DNA of 64,000 bases, taken from contig JBFHXJ010000002.1 in assembly GCA_041598995.1 (NCBI GenBank), positions 1 through 64,000 on the forward strand, read 5' to 3'. The position numbers and the translations under genes were made by a program. Shown piece by piece: positions 33,248-43,000 of the stretch (position 1 is the stretch's first letter; every line of letters starts with the position of its first letter). The DNA is from SZUA-117 sp041598995. Lineage in GTDB: Bacteria > Pseudomonadota > Gammaproteobacteria > Steroidobacterales > Woeseiaceae. The notes below the pieces were generated by a model, which was not told the DNA's origin, made no database searches, and saw nothing but the letters and a program-made list of their open reading frames with translations.

Positions 33248-34168
33248 ATGCACGTCGCGATTTTTGGCGGTTCGGGATTCGTCGGCAGTTACCTGATCGA
33301 TCATCTGCTCGAGGCCGGGCACGCCGTCTCATTGTTGGTCCGTCCCGGCAGTGAGCAAAAAGTGGTTCAGGCAGAGGCCTGTCGACTGGTCGCGGGCGAC
33401 CTCGGTTCGCGGCAAGCAATTGATGAGACGGTCGCAGGCTGTGACGCAGTTATTTACAACGTCGGGATACTGCGCGAGATTGCGTCGCGGGGGATCACTT
33501 TCGAAGAACTTCACTATCGGACCCTGGTGCGAGTCGCCGAATCCGGAAAGTCTCACGGCATCTCGCGTTTCCTGCTGATGAGCGCGAATGGCGTCAAGCC
33601 GCAGGGTACCGCTTACCAGGAGACGAAGTACCGCGCCGAGGAGTATCTGAAAAAGGCGGGTACCGAGTTCACGATATTCAGGCCATCCGTTATCTTCGGT
33701 GATCCGCGCGGCAAAATGGAAATCGCAACGCAGCTCTATCGGGACATGGTTCGGCCGCCTGTCCCTGCGATCGGTTTTCATACCTGCTTCTCCCCGGGCA
33801 AGGGCCAGGTCATGATGTCGCCGGTCCATGTCGCCGCGGTCGCGCAGGCCTTCCTCGTTGCGCTCGGGAATCCTGCGACGATCGGCAAGACGTACACACT
33901 CGGCGGTCCCGAGACCTTGTCCTGGTCCGAAATGATTCAACGCGTCGCGCGCGCGATCGGGCGCAACAAGCTGGTTCTGCCGATGCCGATCGGCGTGATG
34001 AAACTCGCTGCGACTCTGCTGGATTGGCTGCCCGTATTTCCGGTCACGCGCGATCAATTGACGATGCTCGGCGAGGGCAATGCAGCAGCGTCCGCCGACC
34101 TGGAATCCCTGATTGGCAGCGCGGGACCGGCATTCCAGCCGGAAAACCTGCGTTATCTCGTCGCCTGA
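33248..34168 (+). CDS. NAD(P)-binding SDR/epimerase-like protein (NDUFA9/atypical SDR type)
   Basis: A 306-residue atypical short-chain dehydrogenase. The N-terminal Rossmann motif is IFGGSGFVGSYLIDHLL (GxxGxxG), and DLGSRQAIDETVAGCDAVIYNVG gives the cofactor-binding strand. YQETKYRAEEYLKKAG contains the Tyr-x3-Lys-like pair. The sequence resembles complex I NDUFA9-like and NmrA-type proteins; these often act as redox sensors or isomerases, and the substrate is unknown. It is preceded by a TetR-type palindrome. Confidence 0.85.
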   Translation: MHVAIFGGSGFVGSYLIDHLLEAGHAVSLLVRPGSEQKVVQAEACRLVAGDLGSRQAIDETVAGCDAVIYNVGILREIASRGITFEELHYRTLVRVAESGKSHGISRFLLMSANGVKPQGTAYQETKYRAEEYLKKAGTEFTIFRPSVIFGDPRGKMEIATQLYRDMVRPPVPAIGFHTCFSPGKGQVMMSPVHVAAVAQAFLVALGNPATIGKTYTLGGPETLSWSEMIQRVARAIGRNKLVLPMPIGVMKLAATLLDWLPVFPVTRDQLTMLGEGNAAASADLESLIGSAGPAFQPENLRYLVA

Positions 34169-34273
34169 AACAAATTGTTACATCGGTATACAGATTCGAG
34201 ATCAAGCCGATCCCGATCTTCATTACATTACTTCTTGACAGCAGCAGTTTTTGACAACGTCAAAGGAGTAGCA

Positions 34274-34587
34274 ATGAAGGTTTCAAGCAGAAAGACGCTC
34301 GCCACGGCAATGGCGTTTATCATGGCCCTGGCGTTCGTGACGTCAATGGCCGCGATGAACGTAGCCGAGGCCGATACGACGGAAGGCGACATCGTCGACA
34401 TTGCGGAATCAACATCGCTTCCGATGTCGTCAAGCTGAGCCAAGGCACATCCGTCAACGATGCGAATACAGCGCTCGAAACCAGGGACGAGTCGATTTGC
34501 ACTGATGGCGCAACGGTTATCCTCATGGGCATTGCCGCCAGCAACGGGACGATCCGCGTTATCGATGCGGTCATCCCTCCCATCTGA
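34274..34587 (+). pseudogene. Decayed fasciclin-domain protein gene
   Basis: ATG at 34274, with AGGAG upstream, opens a signal peptide (TLATAMAFIMALAFVTSMAA) followed by TTEGDIVDIAES, the usual lead-in of secreted fasciclin proteins. The frame then shifts and stops at 34438. From 34420 another frame reads SDVVKLSQGTSVNDAN...TVILMGIAASNGTIRVIDAVIPPI to TGA at 34585, which is the C-terminal signature of a fasciclin domain (ASNGxIHVIDxVLxP). About two-thirds of the domain is missing between. The gene has therefore suffered a deletion plus frameshift; a short secreted 54-residue peptide could still be made. Confidence 0.78.
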
Positions 34588-34938
34588 TCCCCCCGGAACC
34601 AGCGGTGGCAGACGGAGTTGCCGTCGCGGTTCATTCCTTAGGCCGATGCATTACCCGGATCCGGCCGCGCCTGACAATGCATCCATTCGGTGAAACTGGC
34701 ATTCCGGTCACATTCAGGTTGGTGGTAACCCTCTAATATCTGGCGGGATTCCGGCTGGCAGGAAGCAAGCCGGACCTCGTAGCGGCGACAGTCACGGATC
34801 GAGACTGTCACGCACGAATGGAGCGACGGGCAGCCCGTTTGCGCGATCTTGACTGTGGTGGGATTCGATAGCCTGAAAAAACCGGTATTGATAACCGGCG
34901 CGCATGCGTCGCTCGCAGCGCCGCCCCGGCGCAAATTA
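34588..34938. other. Intergenic, no gene seen
   Basis: About 350 bases. An inverted repeat GACAGTC/GACTGTC (34787-34793 and 34803-34809) lies 130 bases before the next gene. A reading frame continues upstream of the next gene to 34849 but has no ribosome-binding site. Confidence 0.45.
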
Positions 34939-36687
34939 ATGCGCGCGCTGTGCCTGTTGCCGACTTTCCTTGTCCTGGCCCTGCCGTTGCCCGTTGCGGC
35001 GGCGGTCGCCGTCGACAACGTGACCACCGTCCAGATCCCCAGCATCAGTCTCAACCCCGTCACCTTCCTGCACACGACCTCGGGCACGGACCGCCTGCTG
35101 CTGGTGAGTGTCGCCAGTCAGCCGAACAACGACGACGGCGTCATCGAGGTGATAACCGGTGTCACCTACGGCGGTCAGTCCCTGACGCTCGTCGGTGCGC
35201 GGTCCGAATCGGACGACGCACGGATCGAAATATGGCAGCTGGTCAATCCGCCCACCGGCCCCAATCTCGTTTCAATAACCTTCAACGACGCCTTCGACGA
35301 TCCGATCAACGAGGAAGGCGCGAGTGCGGGCGCGGTGAGCTTTACCGGTGTGCACCAGGGAACGCCGCTCGGCCCGTTCGCATCGGCAATTGCCAGCGGT
35401 ATTTCGCCGATGACCGTCAACGTCAGCTCTGCGGGCGGTGAGCTCGTCTTCGATACCATCGCTAGAAAAGGCGCCGCGGCGACTGTCGGTCCAGGCCAGA
35501 CCCAGCAATGGAATCTCTGTACGGACGGCGGCTGCTCGAACGTCGGCGGCGGCGCCTCTACCGAGCCCGGTGCTGCCAGCGTGACGATGTCGTGGACGCC
35601 GGACAGTGACAACTGGGCTATTGGTGCGGTGTCGATCAAGCCGGCGGCCGTCGGGCCGCCACCGGATGCCGGCATCTGTTCGAGCGGCGGCTTCTTCAGC
35701 GACGGTTTCGAGTCGGGCGATCTCGGCGCCTGGGACGGCTCTACCGCCGGGACGGGCGATTCGGTCGCCGCATCGGCGGAGCGGTCGCTCGCCGGCGCGT
35801 ATTCACTGAAAGCCGAGGTCGACAACGTCCCGAGCGCGCAAGCGCGCGTGTTCAAGAACTTCGCCGGGCAGACGACGATTTCGGCGATCATCTACATCTT
35901 TCTCGATCCGGCATTCGCGATATCCAATCATGTCGAGGTGATGTATTTCACGACGCCGGGCCAGATCCTGACGGCGCAGATCAAAAACGACATGACGCTG
36001 AACCTGTGGAACGATTTCGCGCTGGAAAATTATCCGACCGCGACCACCATATCGGTGGGTGAGTGGCACACGCTGGAGATGCAGGCGGTCATCGATGGCA
36101 CGAATAGCGAGGCGAGGTTATGGCTCGACGGCAATCTCGAGATCGAGCAGACCGGCATCGATCTCGGCACGTCTCCGATCACGCGGTTTATCACCGGCTG
36201 GCACTGGTCGAGTCCGCAGGACGAGGCCAACATTCTTTTCATCGACGATGTCACGGTTTGCACCCCGCTGGTGATTACGAAGGCGGCGTTCGACATGGAT
36301 GGCGTGCCGATTCCGACCGGCGCGACGATCCCGAGTGGCGTCGGCTTCAAGTTTCTGCTGTACATCAACAATCACGGCAGCGCCGTCAATGACGTGAGTG
36401 TGCGTGACGTGCTGGACCCCGCATTCCAGTACCAGTCATCGACCACTCGCGTGGATAACACCGTAGGCGAATGCGCATCGGTCGCCTGCACGCCGGCGGA
36501 GGAACAGGTAATCTTCGACGCCGTTAACGCTGCAGGCACCTTGTCGGACGCAGTGGATGGCGACGTCGTGAGCTCTACCGGCGCGGGTTCGATCGTGGAT
36601 GCCGGCGATCAGAACGTTGGCAACGCGCAGTTGAACATCAGCGCTGATGCGGTCTGGGCAATGCTGTTTACGATAAAAATGCTGTAG
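34939..36687 (+). CDS. Secreted multidomain surface protein with lectin-like and DUF11-like regions
   Basis: A 582-residue exported protein. A signal peptide (MRALCLLPTFLVLALPLPVAAAV) is followed by a beta-rich N-terminal region (residues about 25-245). A SGGFFSDGFESGDLGAWDGS motif marks the start of a carbohydrate-binding or jelly-roll region (about 255-450, with EARLWLDGNLEIEQTGIDLG). The C-terminal ~130 residues (DVSVRDVLDPAFQYQSSTT) resemble a DUF11/isopeptide-type repeat like those in the giant protein at 47878. No anchor is evident. It may be a cell-surface or matrix companion of the downstream machine. Confidence 0.72.
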   Translation: MRALCLLPTFLVLALPLPVAAAVAVDNVTTVQIPSISLNPVTFLHTTSGTDRLLLVSVASQPNNDDGVIEVITGVTYGGQSLTLVGARSESDDARIEIWQLVNPPTGPNLVSITFNDAFDDPINEEGASAGAVSFTGVHQGTPLGPFASAIASGISPMTVNVSSAGGELVFDTIARKGAAATVGPGQTQQWNLCTDGGCSNVGGGASTEPGAASVTMSWTPDSDNWAIGAVSIKPAAVGPPPDAGICSSGGFFSDGFESGDLGAWDGSTAGTGDSVAASAERSLAGAYSLKAEVDNVPSAQARVFKNFAGQTTISAIIYIFLDPAFAISNHVEVMYFTTPGQILTAQIKNDMTLNLWNDFALENYPTATTISVGEWHTLEMQAVIDGTNSEARLWLDGNLEIEQTGIDLGTSPITRFITGWHWSSPQDEANILFIDDVTVCTPLVITKAAFDMDGVPIPTGATIPSGVGFKFLLYINNHGSAVNDVSVRDVLDPAFQYQSSTTRVDNTVGECASVACTPAEEQVIFDAVNAAGTLSDAVDGDVVSSTGAGSIVDAGDQNVGNAQLNISADAVWAMLFTIKML

Positions 36688-36723
36688 CGACAACCGTCGC
36701 GACGACAATTCGGCGGACGTCAT

Positions 36724-37314
36724 TCATGCCGGGCGAGGCACGATTCCCTGGCGTTGCCACATCGCCAACAGCGCGGCACCGGAACGCGTCAGGCAATAGT
36801 TTCGAAAGCCGCCTGCCGCGGCTGCGCCATCGTCGACCAGCCCGTATTGCTTGAGTTTCTCGAGGCTCTCTTGCACTTGCCTGGGACGCTTCGTGAGCTG
36901 ACCGGACAATTCCTCGGCGGTCAGGCCCAGTCCCGGCGGGATGGTCGAACCGAGATTGAGCACTGCGATATCGAGCTCGTCGAAGTCAACCTCCGGAATC
37001 GCAACAGGCTCACTTAAGAGACGACGTCTTTCCCTGACCTGCAATCGGCTCGTCACGTACATGTTGACACGACGCGCGCCGTAAAGCGCGTTGAGACAAA
37101 TAGTTCTGATCACCTGGAAGACAAGAAATACGAGTAATGACCAGACGATTCCGGAGAGCATCGCCGGTAACGCGACGCCATCGTCGCCGTGCGTCAGCGC
37201 AAGGCCGGGAGCGTGCTCCGCGAACCAAGCCAGTAGCCAGGTGCCGGGCCACATGAAGATCTCGTACGCGGCGACGGCGACATCCTGAATGATTGCGGGC
37301 GCGTCTGTGGTCAT
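36724..37314 (-). CDS. Membrane-tethered winged-helix protein
   Basis: A 196-residue protein with two N-terminal hydrophobic segments (about residues 14-34, AAYEIFMWPGTWLLAWFAE, and 50-75, LSGIVWSLLVFLVFQVIRT). Its basic, cytoplasmic C-terminal half looks like a winged helix (LTAEELSGQLTKRPRQVQESLEKLKQYGLVDDG), as in MarR/ArsR-type regulators. I recognise no named family. It is transcribed away from the machine cluster, with the CRP-type site and palindromes of 37436-37519 in the shared upstream region, so it could be a local regulator. That is inference. Confidence 0.7.
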   Translation of the reverse strand: MTTDAPAIIQDVAVAAYEIFMWPGTWLLAWFAEHAPGLALTHGDDGVALPAMLSGIVWSLLVFLVFQVIRTICLNALYGARRVNMYVTSRLQVRERRRLLSEPVAIPEVDFDELDIAVLNLGSTIPPGLGLTAEELSGQLTKRPRQVQESLEKLKQYGLVDDGAAAAGGFRNYCLTRSGAALLAMWQRQGIVPRPA

Positions 37315-37435
37315 CCTGACTGACCGGAACCACGCTTTTTTCCGCTAATCGCCTTCGCTCCGCAAAGGCGCGGCGCGCGGATCCGAACTCCATGTCGATA
37401 CTTTTCGCACTATGGAGCCGCGTTTGCGGCTAATC

Positions 37436-37451
37436 TGTGACGTCGGTCACA
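37436..37451. promoter_or_regulatory. CRP/Vfr/Clp-type site upstream of the machine cluster
   Basis: TGTGA-CGTCGG-TCACA is a perfect TGTGA-N6-TCACA dyad, 153 bases before the first gene at 37604 and 122 bases from the divergent gene's start. It can serve either direction. Confidence 0.75.
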
Positions 37452-37463
37452 ATTTTGCGCCGA

Positions 37464-37519
37464 TACTGGTCGACCAGTACCGGATCGATTTGAGGCGTGG
37501 ATCACAGTTTGGGCTGTGA
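37464..37519. promoter_or_regulatory. Two further perfect dyads in the machine promoter region
   Basis: TACTGGTCGACCAGTA (37464-37479) is a perfect 16-base palindrome. TCACAG-TTTGGG-CTGTGA (37502-37519) is a perfect 6-base inverted repeat. Both lie between the CRP-type site and the first gene, and are probably operators for unknown regulators or a leader stem-loop. Confidence 0.6.
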
Positions 37520-37603
37520 ATTTCCTCAACACTTGCCTACTGCAACCCGAGGTCGACGCTCCGGCGCGGCAAAGGATATGCGACGGGGAAAGGGACTTTT
37601 GAA

Positions 37604-38134
37604 ATGCCGAAATTCATGCGCCAAGTGACTATCCTACTGCTCGCCCTTGGCCTGGCAGCGCCGATCGCCGCCCAGGATATATCCCGCGACGACATGCAGA
37701 GCCTCGATGGCCAGGTACAGGAAATAAAATCCGACGTACTGAACATCGCAGCGGAACTGGCGATCCTGGAAGAGAGGCTCCTTTATCCATCGGATACGGA
37801 GATTGCGGTCTTCGTCGCTGTCGGCGATGAGGAAAAGTTCCGCCTGGACGCGGTCAAAATCGAAATCGACGGAGAGCTCGCGACGCATCACATCTACAGC
37901 TTCAAGGAACTCGAGGCATTGCAGAAAGGCGGCGTGCAGAGGATCTACACGGGCAACCTCACGACGGGCGACCACGATCTCAACGTCACGGTCATCGGCA
38001 AGCTCGGCAACGGTAACGATTTCAGCGAATCGGGGCGCTATACGTTTTCGAAGGGAGTCAAGCCCAAAGCCATCGGCGTCACGCTCGCCGGTCCTTCATT
38101 CGGTTCGAACGGGATTCAGTTCGGAGACTGGTGA
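37604..38134 (+). CDS. Periplasmic protein at the head of the motor cluster
   Basis: A 176-residue exported protein: signal peptide (MPKFMRQVTILLLALGLAAPIAAQ), a coiled-coil segment (QSLDGQVQEIKSDVLNIAAELAILEERLL), and a beta-rich domain with DAVKIEIDGELATHHIYSFKELEALQKGGVQRIYTGNL. I do not know a function. The conserved coupling with TPR, ExbB and ExbD genes suggests a structural periplasmic part of the machine. It lies 3 bases before the next gene, in one operon, behind AAAGGGA. Confidence 0.8.
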   Translation: MPKFMRQVTILLLALGLAAPIAAQDISRDDMQSLDGQVQEIKSDVLNIAAELAILEERLLYPSDTEIAVFVAVGDEEKFRLDAVKIEIDGELATHHIYSFKELEALQKGGVQRIYTGNLTTGDHDLNVTVIGKLGNGNDFSESGRYTFSKGVKPKAIGVTLAGPSFGSNGIQFGDW

Positions 38135-38137
38135 GTC

Positions 38138-40021
38138 ATGAACCGGGCGCCGCTCTTTAAGATCGGGCTCCTGCTGTTCGCCATTCTGGCAACGAGCCCT
38201 GGTCGAAGTGACGAGATCAAGGATCTTTACTTCGGCGAAGCGCTCTTCTACGCGCACCAGGGACAGTTCTTCGAAGCACTCGAAAGACTCGATGCCGAGG
38301 TCAGGCAACATGCCGACGTCGATGAGCCGGAACTCGACACGCTCTATCACCATATCGACGATGCGGAATTTTCACTGGGCGACTTCGAGTTGCGCTACCG
38401 GATGCATCACCGCGCCGGGCGTGCAATCCGCGCGGTTCTCGAGGGTGCGGTCGACGAAATCGTGCGCAACGATGCTGCATACCGGCTCGCGCGGATACAT
38501 TTTCAGAAAGGACAGATGGCAGACGCGATGCAGGCGCTCGACCGCATCGATGGCAAGGTGCCCGAAGCGATACGCGACGACATCGAGTTTCTGCGGGCGA
38601 ACATTTACCTGGCGCGTGGCCGTCCGGCCGATGCGACCGTTATCCTCAGGAAACTGCAGGGCTCGGAGAGTTTCGGCGCCTTTGCCGCTTATAACCTAGG
38701 CATTGCCTACCTGCGGGACGGCCAGCGCGACGAAGCGTTCCGGCAACTGGACCGGGCCGGCCAGATCGCGACGGACGATCCTGCGGATCTCGCGATCCGC
38801 GACAAATCGAATCTCGTGCTCGGCACGATTCTGCTCGAGGCCGGGGAGCACGAGCAGGCCGTGCCATTCCTGAATCGCGTTCGCCTCGAAGGCCCGTTCT
38901 CGAACCAGGCCCTGCTGAGCGCCGGCTGGGCCAACATGTCGGTCGACAGGTACGAGCGCGCAGTCGTGCCCTGGAGCATTCTCGCCGCTCGCGAGGTGAC
39001 GGACGGCGCGACTCAGGAAGCGATGCTCGCGCTTCCCTACGCCTACGGCAAACTCAACGTTCATGGCCGCGCCGCCGTCTATTACGGCCGCGCACTGGAC
39101 GCGTTCAGCGCCGAGATCGCAAAGCTCGATGCGTCGATCGAGAGCATCCGTGACGGAAAATTCATGGCGGCGCTCATTCGCGAGGAGATCAAGAAGGACA
39201 AGGACTGGGTGATACGACTGCGCTCGCTGCCCGAGGCGCCGGAGACCTATTACCTGATGCAGCTCCTGGCCACGCACGACTTCCAGACGGGCCTGCAAAA
39301 TTATCTCGATCTCGCGGACTTGAGGCGCAAGCTCGTTTCCTGGCAGAACAACTTCGACTCTTTCGAGGAGATGGTCGGGATCCGCCGCGATCATTACGAA
39401 CCGCTGTTGCCCGACGTCGATTCGGATTTCCGCGAACTCGACTCGAGGATGCGGCTGCGCGCGGAACAGTACAAGATGCTCGTGCAGCGGCGCGACGACC
39501 TGTTGACGACGCCGCGACCCGAATTCCTTGCGACCCGCGAGGAGCAGGCCATCCTCGCAAACATCGAAGCCATCGAAGAGACCCTGGAGACTGTGGATTC
39601 TGCGTTTCGCGATTCGCTCGGCGAGCGCATCCGGCGTCTCAAGGGAACGCTTACCTGGACGCTCGAGACGGAGTATCACGAGCGCCTCACCGCGTTCGAC
39701 CAAAACCTGCGCGGACTCGACGAGGCCATGGCGGTCGTGACAGCGCAATACGAGCAGTACGTGCGTGCCCGGCAGCGGGCGACGCACAGCTATGTCGGCT
39801 ATGACGAACCGATCAGGCGCCTGCGCGCGCACGTCAAAGCGTCGATCGATACCGTCGATATCCTGATGGCCCGGCAGGGAGCACTGCTCGAAATCGTCGC
39901 GATCGAGGAACTGCTCGTGCGCAAGATTCAACTTGAGGACTACGGCGACAAGGCGCGCTTCGCGCTGGCGGACAGTTACGACCGTGCGACCCAGGCGCAG
40001 TCGAGGCTCACCGAGCAATGA
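38138..40021 (+). CDS. Periplasmic TPR and coiled-coil protein of the motor cluster
   Basis: A 627-residue exported protein. The signal peptide (MNRAPLFKIGLLLFAILATSPGRS) precedes TPR-like helical repeats over about residues 25-330 (ALFYAHQGQFFEALERLDAEV, AAYNLGIAYLRDGQRDEAFRQL). The C-terminal half is long coiled coil (RLRAEQYKMLVQRRDDLL, ANIEAIEETLETVDSAF). TPR solenoids like this scaffold periplasmic parts of Agl/Glt-type machines. Its stop overlaps the start of the next gene by four bases (ATGA). Confidence 0.85.
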   Translation: MNRAPLFKIGLLLFAILATSPGRSDEIKDLYFGEALFYAHQGQFFEALERLDAEVRQHADVDEPELDTLYHHIDDAEFSLGDFELRYRMHHRAGRAIRAVLEGAVDEIVRNDAAYRLARIHFQKGQMADAMQALDRIDGKVPEAIRDDIEFLRANIYLARGRPADATVILRKLQGSESFGAFAAYNLGIAYLRDGQRDEAFRQLDRAGQIATDDPADLAIRDKSNLVLGTILLEAGEHEQAVPFLNRVRLEGPFSNQALLSAGWANMSVDRYERAVVPWSILAAREVTDGATQEAMLALPYAYGKLNVHGRAAVYYGRALDAFSAEIAKLDASIESIRDGKFMAALIREEIKKDKDWVIRLRSLPEAPETYYLMQLLATHDFQTGLQNYLDLADLRRKLVSWQNNFDSFEEMVGIRRDHYEPLLPDVDSDFRELDSRMRLRAEQYKMLVQRRDDLLTTPRPEFLATREEQAILANIEAIEETLETVDSAFRDSLGERIRRLKGTLTWTLETEYHERLTAFDQNLRGLDEAMAVVTAQYEQYVRARQRATHSYVGYDEPIRRLRAHVKASIDTVDILMARQGALLEIVAIEELLVRKIQLEDYGDKARFALADSYDRATQAQSRLTEQ

Positions 40022-43000
40022 CGAGGTCAATCACCATCGCGCTCTGCTTCGCGCTCTGCGGCATCACGGGCTGTGCCACGACCGGCAGCCGGGGCACGCT
40101 TGCGGAACTCGAAGGCGTGGCGGCGGACCTCGACGAGATTTATCTCGAGGATAGCCTGGAGCGGGCGGCCGAGAGCTACAGGCGTTATCTCGCGGAGACG
40201 CAGACGAGCGAGCGCACGCCGGAAGCGATGCGGCGGCTCGCCGATCTGCAGATCGAACAGGTCTACGGCGTCATCGGCAGGGGCGACATCGTCGAGTTGC
40301 CGGCTCCCGATGCAGCATCCGGGACCGCGCCGATAGCGAAGCCACAGGCGGCAATGCGCCATGCCGCTCCCGGCGAATCCGATCAGGATTTCGAAACGCG
40401 GGCCAGCGCGCGCGAGCAACTGAAATCCCGCATGATCGACGTCGAGAGCGATTTTCCGGATGGCGCGATAGCGGCGGCGCCGGCGGGACCGCGCGAGGCA
40501 ATCGAAACCTATCGCAAGATCCTGGCGACCTATCCGCATTACGAACGCAACGACAAGGTGCTCTACCAGATGTCGCGGGCCTATGACGAAATCGGTCTGC
40601 CGGATGAGGCGATGCAAGTGATGGCCAGACTCGTCGCCGAGTATCCGCAGTCGAGATTCGTCGACGAGGTGTATTTTCGCCGCGGCGAGTACTTCTTTGT
40701 CAGGAAACAGTATCTCGATGCTGAAAATGCCTATGGCGCAATCATCCGCATGGGGCCGGCGTCCGACTTTTACGAACTCGCCTTGTACAAACTGGGCTGG
40801 ACTCTGTACAAGCAGGAGTTTTACGAGGAAGCGCTGCACAGATATTTCGCGATGCTCGATCACCGGCAGTCGGCCGGCTACGACTTTGATGCAAATCTTA
40901 CGGAGAACGACGAGCATCGTATCGCCGATACGTTCCGCGTCATCAGCCTCAGTTTTTCGAATCTTGGCGGTCCCGAAGTGGTCGATGAGTATTTCCTGGC
41001 GAACGGCAAACGCAGCTACGCAGATAAGATTTACAGCAATCTCGCCGAGTTCTATTTCGGCAAACTGCGCTACGACGATGCGGCATCGGTGTACAAGTCG
41101 TTCGTTCAGTCGAATCCCAATCACGAGGTCGCGCCCAACTTCAGCATGCGCGTCATCGAGATTTATGCCGAGGCGGGATTCCCGCAGCTGGTCGTGGAAT
41201 CGAAGAAGGCGTTTGCGACCGTGTATGCCCTGAATGCCGCGTACTGGAATCACTTCGATGCGGAAGACAGGCCAGAGGTGGTCGAATTCCTGAAAACCAA
41301 CCTGACGGATCTCGCCGGGCATTATCATGCGCTTTACCAGAACGAAAACCTCGTCGACGAGCAGCCTGCGAATTTCAGTGAGGCGAAGCACTGGTACCGA
41401 GAGGCGCTCAATTCGTTCCCGTCCGATGCCGATTCACCGCAGATCAATTACCGGCTGGCTGACCTGTTGCTCGAGAACGACGACTTCGGCGAAGCGGCCA
41501 TCGAGTACGAGCGCACGGCCTACGAATACGAGCCGCACGAGGCGGCGTCCGCGGCGGCTTATGCGGCAGTGTATGCGCACCGGGAAAACCTCAAGGCAGC
41601 GGGCGACGAGCGCAAGCTCGAGGTGAAGAAAGCGACCGTCGCGAGCTCGCTTCGATTTGCCGATACTTTTCACGAGCACGAGCAGGCGCCGGTGGTGCTG
41701 GGCGCGGCAGTCGATGACCTGTATGAAATGAATGAATTTAATGCGGCGATCGACTCCGCCCAAGAACTCATCGGGCGATACCCGGATGCCGAACCTGGTC
41801 TCATACGCGGCGCCTGGACCGTCGTCGCGCACGCGTCGCTCGACCTCACTCTGTATCCGAATGCAGAGCAGGCGTATGCGAAAGTACTCGGACTGACGCC
41901 GACGGACGACGACTCGCGTCCGGCGATCGTCGACGGGCTCGCAGCGTCCATTTACAAGCAGGGCGAACAGGCGAACACCGCCGGCGACTTCCGCGCAGCC
42001 GCAGATCACTTCCTGAGAATCAAGGACGTCGCCCCGACGTCCGATATTCGCTCTTCGGCCGAATACGACGCCGCGGCTGCATTGATCAAGGTCGAAGACT
42101 GGGCGCTGGCATCGAGCGTGCTCGAGGATTTCCGCGCCAGTCATCCGCAACACGAACTCGGTGGTGACGCAACCAAGCAGCTGGCATTCATTTACCGCGA
42201 GGACGGCCAACTCGAGCGTTCGGCTGCCGAACACGAACGGATTGCGGCCGAATCGGACGACCTCGAGCTCCGCCGCGAGGCACTGCTTACGGCCGGCGAC
42301 TTGTACGACGAGGCGAAAGCTCTCGACGAGGCGATACGCGTGTACGAAAGTTACGTTGGCGAGTATTCGCGGCCGCTCGACGTTGCACTGGAAACTCGAA
42401 CCCGGCTAGCCGAAATATTCAATGACAGGCAGGACGTCGTCCGTTACCACGAAGAACTTCAAAACATCATAGACGCGGACCGCACTGCAGGTCATGAGCG
42501 ATCGGACCGGTCCAGGTATCTCGCGGCCAAAGCTGCGCTCGTGCTTGCCGAGGATCACTATCACCGCTTTGCCGAGTTGCGTCTCACGCAGCCTTTCGAA
42601 GAGAGCCTCGCGGAGAAACAGGCACGGATGGATACCGCCCTGCGGGGATTCGAGGACCTGGTGCAGTATGAGGTTGCGGAAGTAACCGCCGCGGCTACTT
42701 ACTACATGGCCGAGATTTTCCTTGGATTCAGCGCGGCGTTACTGGATTCGGAGAGACCGGCGGGTCTGAGTGATACCGAAAAAGTCGACTACGAGCTCGT
42801 TATCGAAGAGGAGGCGTTTCCATTCGAGGAACAGGCGATCGGCGTACACGAGAAGAATTTCGAACTGCTGACGACCGGCATCTACAACGCGTGGGTCAGG
42901 AAGAGTATGGACAAACTCGCGCAACTCATGCCGGGACGATATGCGAAGAAGGAGCTGAGCGGCGGCTTCGTGGGTTCCATCGACGTCTATGCATACCGTA

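Noticed and set aside
38696..41391. Long minus-strand frames opposite the two TPR genes
   Set aside because: Antisense shadows; the plus strand shows signal peptides, TPR repeats and four-base gene overlaps.
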